Shown piece by piece: positions 33,005 through 41,382 of a stretch of DNA of 42,609 nucleotides. The notes beneath the pieces are model-generated. The model had not been told where the DNA came from. It saw nothing but the letters and a program-made list of their open reading frames with translations, and did no database searches. Numbering within the stretch: the stretch's first letter is position 1; each line of letters begins with the position of its first letter. A program made the position numbers and the translations under genes. Source of the DNA: JBAZOB01 sp041648895 (lineage in GTDB: Bacteria > Patescibacteriota > JAHJAL01). The DNA lies in NCBI GenBank assembly GCA_041648895.1, contig JBAZOB010000009.1, forward strand, positions 1 through 42,609. The letters run 5' to 3'.

Positions 33005-33721
33005 ATGGAATTAAATATTCTATACGAGGATAATCACCTCATAGCCGTATTCAAACCCGCCGGCCTCCTTACTCAAGGCGACCGAACTGGTGATCAATCC
33101 ATTTTTGCCTTAACTAAAAGATATATCAAAGCCAAATATCATAAACCGGGCAATGTCTACCTGGGTCTAATTCATCGTCTCGATCGACCAGCCAGCGGCA
33201 TAATCATTTTTGCTAAAACATCAAAAGCAGCCTCCAGACTATCAGAACAATTAAGATGCAGCCTAATAACCAAAAAATACCTAGCGGCAGTGGAAGGAAA
33301 AATGGGAGTAGGGGACAAACAAGTCTTGATCCAGTATCTTCAAAAAAATGAGCAGAAAAACATCACTCGAGTCTCTAATATATCAAAACCCGGTTATAAA
33401 AAATCAATTCTTGAATACCAGGTAAAAACCAATGCGAAAATCCAGCAGTTAAAAAAATCTTCCCCCCATCTGTCATCTATTATTTCAAATTCATTCTCAT
33501 CAGTTCCCAAACAAACAAACACTACATTTCTCGATATCCATTTGATTACCGGCCGCTCTCACCAGATTCGGGCTCAATTATCATCAATCAATCACCCGAT
33601 TATTGGCGACATAAAATATGGCGCCGCCACGCCACTACCTAACAAAAATATTGCTCTCATTGCCTACGAACTATCTTTCTATCACCCGATCACCAAAAAA
33701 CAAATCACCATTAGCCTTTAG
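33005..33721 (+). CDS. RluA-family pseudouridine synthase, S4 domain absent
   Basis: The 238-residue protein begins directly with the catalytic domain: LYEDNHLIAVFKPAGLLTQG, then D60 in LIHRLDRPASGIIIFAKTSKAA and GRSHQIRAQLSSINHPIIGDIKYG. An S4 domain is missing, as in RluA and TruC types. The target RNA is unknown. Its stop lies 3 bases from the convergent stop of the next minus-strand gene, with no room for a separate terminator. A variant of the recurrent word (GTAGGGGAC, 33308-33316) lies inside. Confidence 0.9.
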   Translation: MELNILYEDNHLIAVFKPAGLLTQGDRTGDQSIFALTKRYIKAKYHKPGNVYLGLIHRLDRPASGIIIFAKTSKAASRLSEQLRCSLITKKYLAAVEGKMGVGDKQVLIQYLQKNEQKNITRVSNISKPGYKKSILEYQVKTNAKIQQLKKSSPHLSSIISNSFSSVPKQTNTTFLDIHLITGRSHQIRAQLSSINHPIIGDIKYGAATPLPNKNIALIAYELSFYHPITKKQITISL

Positions 33722-33724
33722 TAT

Positions 33725-34783
33725 CTATTTTCTTAAATCCATATAGGCCCGATACATTTGGCTAAAATATGTTTTGCCATTGGCAATCATGTTGTCAAAA
33801 TCAGCCGGATGAGTTTCCACCACTACCTGTGGTTGATATACTCGATCAGTTTTCTCACGAATTAGCCGGCCAAATATACCCATTATTTTAACCAAATCAA
33901 CCAATCCATCTGCCAATGGTGAATGAGTATATTTTTCACCAGCTTTGATTTGATTTAATTCCACAATTGACATCATTTTTTGCTTATCATTGTCGTGACA
34001 AATACGATCCAATTCCTGCTCTGGTGGACCATTTTTTTGATCATCATAGCCCCGCCGAACATGAGCCGTATCAAACGAAAAAGATATATGATCTCCACGT
34101 TCCTGTCTCATTTGGGAGATAGTATTTAAAAATTCCTGCATAGTATAATAATCGGGGTTATATTCAATGGCTAAAACTGAATTTTTTCGCAAATTACCTA
34201 AAATATTCTTCCAATTTGTCTTTTTTATTTCTTGCGCATTGACACGGATATAGATTTTACCATGACAATCAGGATCACAAATATTCTGTAATTGATGCAT
34301 TTTAGTTCGCAAACTAGCTTGACTAGGCGCGCTATTAACCCGCCACCCCACATGCTGGGGCGTCATTAGCTTATCCCCATTTTTCTTTCCCAGTAGTTTA
34401 TCAATACCCTTTTTGGGCAAACGATAAAAAACATCTTTAACCAGATCATTCATAAGTTGTATAGCTGATTCTTTTTCAAACCAATTTACATCAGGCAAAT
34501 CACCACTTGTGATATTAATATTCTTACCCTTAAATTTCTCAATTTGAGTAACAAACCCACCGTGCAAGGAAACACCAGTATTATCAAAACGCGCTGGCTT
34601 AAAAACTTTTTCAATATATTCTTTCGTTCTCTCAATCAATTTTTGAGTCGCTAGCGGAGGATAAACTATCTCCAATGGCCTTTTTGGATCAGTCGCGCTA
34701 CAACTCAACGAATTGACTGACATAATCAATACTTGCTTCTCTTTCTCCTTTAAAACGTCAACTTTAGATTCAATATTTCTCAT
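33725..34783 (-). CDS. unrecognised protein A of a paralogous pair, TIM-barrel-like motifs
   Basis: This 352-residue protein is paralogous to the gene just upstream (34791-35891). Shared blocks in order: PA-x-F...G-V-S-L-H-G-G-F-V-T, SGDLP-x-x-NWF, VGWR, SL-x-x-K-x-x-QLQ, LAIEYNPD, SFDTAHV, VELNQ and VETHP. Repeated strand-Glu and Asp-x-x-His patterns resemble xylose-isomerase-like (AP endonuclease 2) barrels. Candidate metal ligands are Glu in AIEYN, Asp/His in SFDTAHV, Glu in VELNQ and Glu/His in VETHP. No signal peptide is visible. Substrate and function are unknown. It lies 7 bases behind its paralogue, so they form one operon. Confidence 0.75.
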   Translation of the reverse strand: MRNIESKVDVLKEKEKQVLIMSVNSLSCSATDPKRPLEIVYPPLATQKLIERTKEYIEKVFKPARFDNTGVSLHGGFVTQIEKFKGKNINITSGDLPDVNWFEKESAIQLMNDLVKDVFYRLPKKGIDKLLGKKNGDKLMTPQHVGWRVNSAPSQASLRTKMHQLQNICDPDCHGKIYIRVNAQEIKKTNWKNILGNLRKNSVLAIEYNPDYYTMQEFLNTISQMRQERGDHISFSFDTAHVRRGYDDQKNGPPEQELDRICHDNDKQKMMSIVELNQIKAGEKYTHSPLADGLVDLVKIMGIFGRLIREKTDRVYQPQVVVETHPADFDNMIANGKTYFSQMYRAYMDLRK

Positions 34784-34790
34784 ATTATTT

Positions 34791-35891
34791 CTACTTATTT
34801 GATCTTTTCATTTCTTGCTTATAATACTTATCATTACCCTTAAAACTATCCATAATTTTTACAAAATACTCTTTGCCTTCGGCCATCATTTTTTCATAAT
34901 ACTTAGGATGAGGCTCATAGGCAAAATGAGGAATATATGTTAAATTATGCATCTTCTGACCATAATCATAAAACAACTTATAAAAATTTAACTTGCCCTC
35001 AAAACAAGCAGTATGGGGTTTAATAGCATTATCAGCCATTTGATTAACTTCCATCATCATTAATTGCTCTGGCCTTTCCTTGATTATTTTTTGAAAATAT
35101 TGTTCCGGTGTTAATATTCCTTTATACAACCTGACCGCCATATGATAATATACTGGATCAAACGAAATACCTATCTCTTTGTCTCGGTATTTGCTACGGA
35201 GCTGATCAAGACGAATAAAAAAATCATCAGGATGACCAAAACGAGGATAATATTCAATCGCTAACATCGTATCGTGATCCATTAATGGTATAATTTTATC
35301 AGCATCATCATTAATCCCGTAGATATCCCAACGAATCAGCTTTTTCCCCGCAATTTTGTCTGTCAAAGACTGCAACTGTTGAAATTTATTCTGCAAAGAA
35401 ACAATACTGCCAACATTATGCAGTCGCCAACCAACTAGCTGTGATATTGATGGCGGCCACTTTTCTTTTACAGTTAAGTCTTCATAATAGTATTTAGGAT
35501 TAAACCAGTTTCTGATTGGCAAATCGCCACTAGCGAATAGGATAGGCTGTTTTTCATTAGTCTGGTTATATCCGGCCAAGATACTTTTCGCCCGCTTCAG
35601 ATCGGTCAAAAATCCACCCCTGACTGATAAACCGACTTTTTCAAATCCAGCCGGACGCAAAACTTGATTGACATATCTAATACCACGATCAATTGATGCT
35701 GATGTCACTCGATCTGGTATAATCATTTTATCAACTCTAGCTGTATCCAATGTGCTTAATTGATCAACCGTTGCCACCAGTCTTGGTACTTTTTCTTCTT
35801 CCGTTTTTAACTCCATTATTTCTTGTTTCAATGTTGAAAACCATTGTCCAGTATCTTTATCAGGACTTATTTTATCTCTAAATTCTTTCAT
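34791..35891 (-). CDS. unrecognised protein B of a paralogous pair, TIM-barrel-like motifs
   Basis: This 366-residue paralogue precedes protein A. It shares RPAGFEKVGLSVRGGFLT, SGDLPIRNWF, QLVGWRLHN, MLAIEYYPR, ISFDPVYYHMAVR, MEVNQM and YEPHP. The Asp-x-x-His of protein A is here spread as Asp followed by His five residues later, and the other candidate acidic residues remain, so the two active sites may differ. Residues 1-55 are extra and polar. The start is uncertain: ATG 35891 leaves only 25 bases to the divergent tgt ATG, and Met26 or Met57 are alternatives. The function is unknown. Confidence 0.75.
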   Translation of the reverse strand: MKEFRDKISPDKDTGQWFSTLKQEIMELKTEEEKVPRLVATVDQLSTLDTARVDKMIIPDRVTSASIDRGIRYVNQVLRPAGFEKVGLSVRGGFLTDLKRAKSILAGYNQTNEKQPILFASGDLPIRNWFNPKYYYEDLTVKEKWPPSISQLVGWRLHNVGSIVSLQNKFQQLQSLTDKIAGKKLIRWDIYGINDDADKIIPLMDHDTMLAIEYYPRFGHPDDFFIRLDQLRSKYRDKEIGISFDPVYYHMAVRLYKGILTPEQYFQKIIKERPEQLMMMEVNQMADNAIKPHTACFEGKLNFYKLFYDYGQKMHNLTYIPHFAYEPHPKYYEKMMAEGKEYFVKIMDSFKGNDKYYKQEMKRSNK

Positions 35892-35916
35892 GCATTAAAA
35901 ATTCATTTTATCAATT

Positions 35917-36993
35917 ATGATAAACCAAAGTAGCTTTAAATTCAAGGTTATCAAAGAGTCAAAACAATCTGCCGCCCGAGTAGGGGAGATCTCCACTCCT
36001 CACGGTAATATTCAAACCCCTTGCTTTATGCCTATTGCTACCGCCGGCGCCATCCGCGCCTTAGATTTTAAAACTCTGGCCGAAATCGGCGCCCAAATTT
36101 GTTTAGCAAACACCTACCATCTACACCTTCGGCCGGGAGACCAAATTATCCGTAAAGCTGGCGGTTTACATCAATACATCAGTTGGTCAAAACCCATTCT
36201 GACTGATAGTGGTGGATATCAAGTATTCAGTTTAGCCAAAACTAGAAAAATAACTCCCCGCGGTGTCAAATTCCAATCGCACATCGATGGTAGTCCATGT
36301 TTTCTATCACCGGAAAAATCAATCCGAATCCAGCAAAATTTAGGTTCGGATATCATGATGGTATTCGACGAATGTCCACCCAGTGATTGCAGTCATGATT
36401 ATGCTCAAAAATCACTAAATTTAACCCTAAAATGGGCCAGGCGCTGCCGAAAAGTTCACCAACATAAAAATCAGGCCCTTTTTGGTATCGTTCAGGGTGG
36501 TTTATTTCATGATCTACGTCTTCAATCATCAGCCAGACTACAAGAAATCAATTTCGATGGCTATGCCATTGGCGGCCTAGCAGTTGGTGAATCAAATTCT
36601 CAAATGTACGATGTCTTAAACTACACTGTTCCCACCTTACCTACCAATAAACCCAGATACCTTATGGGTGTTGGCACACCGGAAAATATTCAACAAGCTA
36701 TAAATATGGGTGTTGATATGTTTGATTGTGTTTTGCCAACTAGAAACGCCCGTCACGGCTACCTCTATACCTCGGGTGGAATTATTAAAATTAAACAGAC
36801 TCAATATAAAAATGATTTAGCCACTCTCGATCCCCAATGTCATTGTTATACCTGTGCCAATTACTCCAAATCCTACTTACGACACTTGCTCATCAACAAA
36901 GAACCCATGAGTATGTATCTTAACACCCTACACAATCTTAGCTTCTATATTGGCATGTTTAAAAATATGCGCCAGCAACTATTAAATGAATAG
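35917..36993 (+). CDS. tgt: tRNA-guanine transglycosylase
   Basis: Tgt exchanges guanine 34 for a queuosine precursor in tRNAs with GUN anticodons. It has 358 residues. Catalytic Asp is in ILTDSGGYQVFSLAK; the nucleophile region is in MGVDMFDCVLPTRNARHGYLYT. The zinc site is CHCYTCANYSKSYLRHL (three Cys and a His). GVGTPENI and FGIVQGGLF are also intact. No queuosine synthesis genes are in view, so a precursor may be salvaged. The start matches the family N-terminus. The word GTAGGGGAG (35980-35988) lies near its 5' end. Confidence 0.96.
   Translation: MINQSSFKFKVIKESKQSAARVGEISTPHGNIQTPCFMPIATAGAIRALDFKTLAEIGAQICLANTYHLHLRPGDQIIRKAGGLHQYISWSKPILTDSGGYQVFSLAKTRKITPRGVKFQSHIDGSPCFLSPEKSIRIQQNLGSDIMMVFDECPPSDCSHDYAQKSLNLTLKWARRCRKVHQHKNQALFGIVQGGLFHDLRLQSSARLQEINFDGYAIGGLAVGESNSQMYDVLNYTVPTLPTNKPRYLMGVGTPENIQQAINMGVDMFDCVLPTRNARHGYLYTSGGIIKIKQTQYKNDLATLDPQCHCYTCANYSKSYLRHLLINKEPMSMYLNTLHNLSFYIGMFKNMRQQLLNE
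35980..35988 (+). other. GTAGGGGAG word, copy in tgt
   Basis: Nine-base plus-strand copy read as GTA GGG GAG (Val-Gly-Glu), followed by A instead of T. Confidence 0.4.
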
Positions 36994-37194
36994 GGTAGTA
37001 TCAAACAACTTCTATTCATCAATGCTAACACAAATATATAAATACAAACAAATTGTACGACATATAATAATTTAGCCCGAATAATATATTCCGACGAGAA
37101 AGTATATTGTCCAAAAAGACATTCATGTATTAAAATAAACTATAATTTTCCATTACTATAAGATATTAGACCCTTCTCTTAATCATATAATAAT

Positions 37195-37220
37195 AGTCGC
37201 ACAAGATACATTGTGCGACT
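37195..37220. terminator. bidirectional hairpin between convergent genes
   Basis: AGTCGCACAA (37195-37204) pairs with TTGTGCGACT (37211-37220) over a 6-nt loop, and AT pairs extend the stem. It is the only strong structure in the 270-base gap between tgt and the convergent ATPase gene. No long T-tract follows on either strand, so terminator function is probable by position, not certain. Confidence 0.55.
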
Positions 37221-37263
37221 TATTATATTACCCAATCCCCTAAAAAATTATTAGCAAAAATAT

Positions 37264-40083
37264 CTACTTCAATATATCGTTCCCATTATCATTTAATTCA
37301 ACTTCAACAATTGAACCATCTGGATTAATAGTCACCTCACCAATATCGGCAGTTTTACCCTTTTTCTTATTATTATCAACTTTCTTCTCTACTTTATTTT
37401 TTTCATTTCTCTTTTGCCAAAAATCTTTTAATTTATTGTAGTATTTTTGGTCAGTTTTAGCTTCGGTGCCCTTTTGGACATTGACCAACGATTTATCATC
37501 ATTTTCATTAGTACCTGAATCTTGACGAGTCTTTTGAAAAACTTTTAATTTGGATAGCAACTTATTTTCTCTGGCTTGATTAACTTCCAAGTTTACTGGC
37601 GACTGATAGTTTTCTCCTGGATTATCTTTGTTGGTGGATTTTTTTTGTATTTTTCTAAACATTTTTTTTTCTTGTTTTTCTTGTTTTTGTTTTAATTGAC
37701 TAATTGCTTTCTGTTTAACAACTTCATCCGCCCATTCTCTGATTTTACCCTCAACAAATTGTCTTTGGCGTCCATATCGTTCCCGTGAAACTCGCACCAC
37801 TTTTTCTCGATTACTAGTCTTATCATCAGGCAAAGATAAAGTCATACCACTAAAAGCCGGACTAGATATGCCATCAATAGTCATTCGTAAATAAATATGG
37901 AATTTTTCCAGATTAGTCAGATCTTCAGGTGTAAACGTCGGCGCGAATTCTTTAGCTAAATAGTCAGCATCGGTCGCCCCGACACGAAAAGTCACCAAAG
38001 TGCCCACGTTACCAAAAACTGCTCCTCTAACCACATCTTCCATTTGTTCAATGTATTGATTGGCCACGTGTAAATTCAATTTATACTTTCTGGCTTCTGA
38101 TAAAATAGAAGCAAAACTTTCGGTCGCAAAATTTTGAAATTCATCTACATACAGATTAAATGGGACTCGTTGTTCAACCGGTACGTCGGCTCGACTCATG
38201 GCCGCTAACTGCATCTTGGTAATCATCATCGCGCCCAATAAAGCAGCATTATCCTCACCAACAATACCTTTGGCCACCTTAATCAATAAAATCTGCTCTT
38301 TGTCCATAATCTCACGCATGTTCATCGAAGTCACTGGCTGCCCAACAATATTTCTAATAGTTGTACTGGCCAAAAATTGCCCAATTTTGTTTTGAATTGG
38401 CGAAATTGCTTCCTGCCGCATTTTGTCGGGATAACCATTAAATTCCACCTCCCAAAAATCTTTAACCACCGGATCGTTTACTTTCTTTAACACTTCTCGA
38501 CGAAATGTTTCATCAGTCAAAAGCCGCGGCACATGTAAAAAGGTGCTCTGGGGGTAATCCAATAATGCCAAAAAAGTATAGCGCAAAATATGTTCCAGTC
38601 TAGGACCCCATGATTCCGACCATAGCTTTTTAAAAATAGCGATCAAACCAGAAGTCACAATGGGCTTAAAGTCATCTTCAACTTGTTCTAATAAATTAAA
38701 AGCAATCGGATTATCTCGATCACCAGGGTCAAAGAGAACCACGTCGTTTATTCGGTCAGAAGGAATATAATTTAAAACTGTATCAACGAAATCACCATGT
38801 GGATCAACTACCGCCAATCCCCTACCCTTGCGCATGTCGTCAATCACCATGTTTTGCAGCAATGATGTTTTACCCATGCCAGTCTTACCAACAATATACA
38901 TATGTTTAGAGCGATCATCAGTTTTTATCCCAAACTGATTCTCTAATCCCCGAAAATCAGTTTTAGCAAAAACTGTTAAATCAGATTCGTCGGTATTATC
39001 TGGTGTCGGTAAATTACTGGGTGGTTCAGCCACTTTACTGGTTGACCAGACAATTGCTGGAGTAGCCACATTAATACTGGGTAAATGGAATAAACTAGCC
39101 AGCTCGGTCACATTTAAAACATATCCCCTGCTCCAAAAACTTCGTTTTTTATATGCTTCCAATTCTTTATTGTCATTTGTAGATATCTTCTTCGCAACAA
39201 ATCCATTTAAATTAGTCAAATTAAATTGTTTGAATGTCCCAATAATTGATTTCAATTTATTCTTGGCATCAAACGGATCATCGCCAAAACAAATCAACCT
39301 AATTTTTACTTCATAACCTAATTTAGTAGTTTTGCTCTCAATTTGTTCAACCGCTTCTCGTTCCGGGCCAGTCAATTCCTTTTTTGTCTCTTTGGTTTCA
39401 TCACTAGTAGCAGTTGCTCTGAGCTGGTTTAATAACTGGAGTACTAAATTACGCTCTCCCTTGATTCGCTGAACAATTTTCTGACTTTTTAATTGCCATC
39501 TATTATCAATTGGCTTAACTAAAAATTGAACCCAAATTTGATTTTTCGCATCACCAATTTTACTCAAAACAGCTGTAACACCAGCCAATGGATCTACATC
39601 AAATGACTCGAATGTTCGAATCGGATAAGCATCGTTTCTTTCTAGAACTAATTCACAGCTGGCAAAATTACGCCCTTCTTGTTCAGTTGTGTAATCTTCA
39701 ACTTTTTCAATCAATACCGTCGGATATTGAGCGTAAATCTGACCCTCGACAAACTCAACTAAATTTGTCGGGATATTAGTATAAAACTTAATATACTTAT
39801 TCGAAGACACTATTTCCAAACTAATATGTTCTTGTAGGCTACCCTCAATTAATCGGGTCCAGTAGTTACGATAGATACCATGCAAACTAGCATACATTTG
39901 CTCGGCCGACAATGCAGTTTTCTCATTATTTTTTGGAACTTTGATCAATAAAGTTGTATAGTTCTGTTTACTCAACCAGTCTCGGTAACGACGGTATTGC
40001 AACGCCCAAAAAGCCATGTAAACAATAACTGCCCACACAGCAATCAATAATAAAAATATACCAATGTAAAATATGATTGTCAT
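37264..40083 (-). CDS. membrane-anchored HerA/TraG-like ATPase
   Basis: This 939-residue protein resembles the type IV secretion/conjugation ATPases (VirD4/TraG/TraC) and HerA. A membrane helix spans about 4-27, followed by a large N-terminal domain of unknown type (about 35-345). The ATPase has Walker A GKTGMGKTS (about 399-407), VVDPHGDFVD, and Walker B NLYVDEFQNF (about 643-652), then LSEARKYKLNLHVANQY. From about 775 the tail is Lys/Gln/Glu-rich, low-complexity and probably coiled. No other secretion or conjugation gene is adjacent. Similar stand-alone proteins are, from memory, recurrent in CPR. A role in DNA or protein movement across the membrane is inferred. Confidence 0.8.
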   Translation of the reverse strand: MTIIFYIGIFLLLIAVWAVIVYMAFWALQYRRYRDWLSKQNYTTLLIKVPKNNEKTALSAEQMYASLHGIYRNYWTRLIEGSLQEHISLEIVSSNKYIKFYTNIPTNLVEFVEGQIYAQYPTVLIEKVEDYTTEQEGRNFASCELVLERNDAYPIRTFESFDVDPLAGVTAVLSKIGDAKNQIWVQFLVKPIDNRWQLKSQKIVQRIKGERNLVLQLLNQLRATATSDETKETKKELTGPEREAVEQIESKTTKLGYEVKIRLICFGDDPFDAKNKLKSIIGTFKQFNLTNLNGFVAKKISTNDNKELEAYKKRSFWSRGYVLNVTELASLFHLPSINVATPAIVWSTSKVAEPPSNLPTPDNTDESDLTVFAKTDFRGLENQFGIKTDDRSKHMYIVGKTGMGKTSLLQNMVIDDMRKGRGLAVVDPHGDFVDTVLNYIPSDRINDVVLFDPGDRDNPIAFNLLEQVEDDFKPIVTSGLIAIFKKLWSESWGPRLEHILRYTFLALLDYPQSTFLHVPRLLTDETFRREVLKKVNDPVVKDFWEVEFNGYPDKMRQEAISPIQNKIGQFLASTTIRNIVGQPVTSMNMREIMDKEQILLIKVAKGIVGEDNAALLGAMMITKMQLAAMSRADVPVEQRVPFNLYVDEFQNFATESFASILSEARKYKLNLHVANQYIEQMEDVVRGAVFGNVGTLVTFRVGATDADYLAKEFAPTFTPEDLTNLEKFHIYLRMTIDGISSPAFSGMTLSLPDDKTSNREKVVRVSRERYGRQRQFVEGKIREWADEVVKQKAISQLKQKQEKQEKKMFRKIQKKSTNKDNPGENYQSPVNLEVNQARENKLLSKLKVFQKTRQDSGTNENDDKSLVNVQKGTEAKTDQKYYNKLKDFWQKRNEKNKVEKKVDNNKKKGKTADIGEVTINPDGSIVEVELNDNGNDILK

Positions 40084-40132
40084 TCTTTATTATAAATTTA
40101 TTTTTGTTTTTTTATCGTTTAATTAAAAACAA

Positions 40133-41221
40133 CTATTTTTTAAGAACAAACCGATCATCTGTAGTTTTAGTAAATTTGTCCTTATTATGAAGATTGATAA
40201 CAATTGTATTTTTCTTAACCATACGTTTTTTAAGTACTTTTTCGATTATCTCATCTTTAGTTAATGGCTGTTCTTCTTCAGCCAATATTTCCATGATTAC
40301 ATCAGCCACCGTACCAGGCTTATAACCCCATTCTTGTAAGGCGTAAACGCCCTTCCCGATTAAAACATAACGAGAATCTGCTATTAATTCATTGTGCACA
40401 GCCTGATGAGTAATCGATTTTTTATGTAAAAAATCCTCTTTGGTAATTAATTTTGTAATATCCAAAAAATGCATCGGCTTTTTTGTCTTATTCAAAATGA
40501 AATATATCTTATCGCGAATATTTTTTGGATTAATAAAATTCCAATTAGTTAAACCGTAATGATTTTGTTTTGGTTGCATAATCATCTTAGCCACATCGGC
40601 CACCGCCACCAAATAGCGATCATCAATATCGTGCTTACTGCCTAATTCGTTGTATATATGATCAAGGTGCATCACTTTTTTTTGTGCCAGTAAGTAATCC
40701 TGTAAATCTTTAATAACTAGTAAAACCTTGTCAAGATCATGCTCACTCAAACACCAGGCCCCATGTTTATATTCACACTCCTTAACATATTCTACTTCCG
40801 GATGAACCTCCAATATCAGATGCATGCCATTAACATCATCGTCACTATAATTGCCACCAAGTATCCTTTTAATCAAAGTAGATTCAGATAAAATGCCACC
40901 AGCTTGCTCTAATTCAAAAACCACCAGTGAAGTAACTGGTAGAAAATATTTAATATTAACTTCTTTTGCCAACTTACGTAAAGCCGCCTTTTCGATTTGT
41001 CTAATTCTCTCCCTGGTAACACCATAACTATCACCAATTTCTTGTAATGTTCTTACTTCCGTACCATTGAGTCCAAAACGTTTACGCAAAACATGCCTTT
41101 GTTTTCTTTTTAAACCGGCGAAAGCTTTATTTATCATATTGGCAATATCGGTATTGGCCAGTTCCTCCTTATACTGAGAAGCCATAATTGTATCAATCAA
41201 ATTATTATTCCTTTCTTCCAT
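40133..41221 (-). CDS. sigma-70 region 4 protein fused to HARE-HTH-like domains
   Basis: The 362-residue protein has a sigma region 4 near the N-terminus (about 30-85): LKRKQRHVLRKRFGL, then RTLQEIGDSYGVTRERIRQI and EKAALRKL, the -35-reading helix-turn-helix. Region 2 is absent, so it cannot be an ordinary sigma factor. The rest holds winged-helix segments. One ends DSRYVLIGKGVYALQEWGY, the hallmark of the HARE-HTH/RNA polymerase delta (RpoE) domain; an earlier (...YGLTNWNFINPKNI) and a last one (...TTDDRFVLKK) look related. It may be an RNA polymerase accessory or transcription regulator. Two near-perfect promoters precede it. Confidence 0.8.
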   Translation of the reverse strand: MEERNNNLIDTIMASQYKEELANTDIANMINKAFAGLKRKQRHVLRKRFGLNGTEVRTLQEIGDSYGVTRERIRQIEKAALRKLAKEVNIKYFLPVTSLVVFELEQAGGILSESTLIKRILGGNYSDDDVNGMHLILEVHPEVEYVKECEYKHGAWCLSEHDLDKVLLVIKDLQDYLLAQKKVMHLDHIYNELGSKHDIDDRYLVAVADVAKMIMQPKQNHYGLTNWNFINPKNIRDKIYFILNKTKKPMHFLDITKLITKEDFLHKKSITHQAVHNELIADSRYVLIGKGVYALQEWGYKPGTVADVIMEILAEEEQPLTKDEIIEKVLKKRMVKKNTIVINLHNKDKFTKTTDDRFVLKK

Positions 41222-41239
41222 AAGATATCCTACATCAAC

Positions 41240-41268
41240 ATTATAAAATAATTAACTAAATATGTCAA
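41240..41268 (-). promoter_or_regulatory. consensus promoter P1 of the sigma4-HARE gene
   Basis: Minus strand: TTGACA (41268-41263), 17-bp spacer, TATAAT (41245-41240). Both hexamers are perfect and the spacing is optimal. The likely transcript start lies about 10 bases before the ATG at 41221, giving a very short leader. Confidence 0.9.
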
Positions 41269-41297
41269 CTCTTATCTAAATACACAAATTTAACTCT

Positions 41298-41326
41298 AAT
41301 ATAACTTTTTATCCTATAATTGTCAA
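41298..41326 (-). promoter_or_regulatory. second promoter P2 of the sigma4-HARE gene
   Basis: Minus strand: TTGACA (41326-41321), 17-bp spacer, TATATT (41303-41298). It lies 58 bp upstream of P1 in the same orientation. Confidence 0.75.
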
Positions 41327-41382
41327 TAGTACAATAACAATAAATATTCCTCTCAATAGATTATGAGGGCCGATGATTAAAC

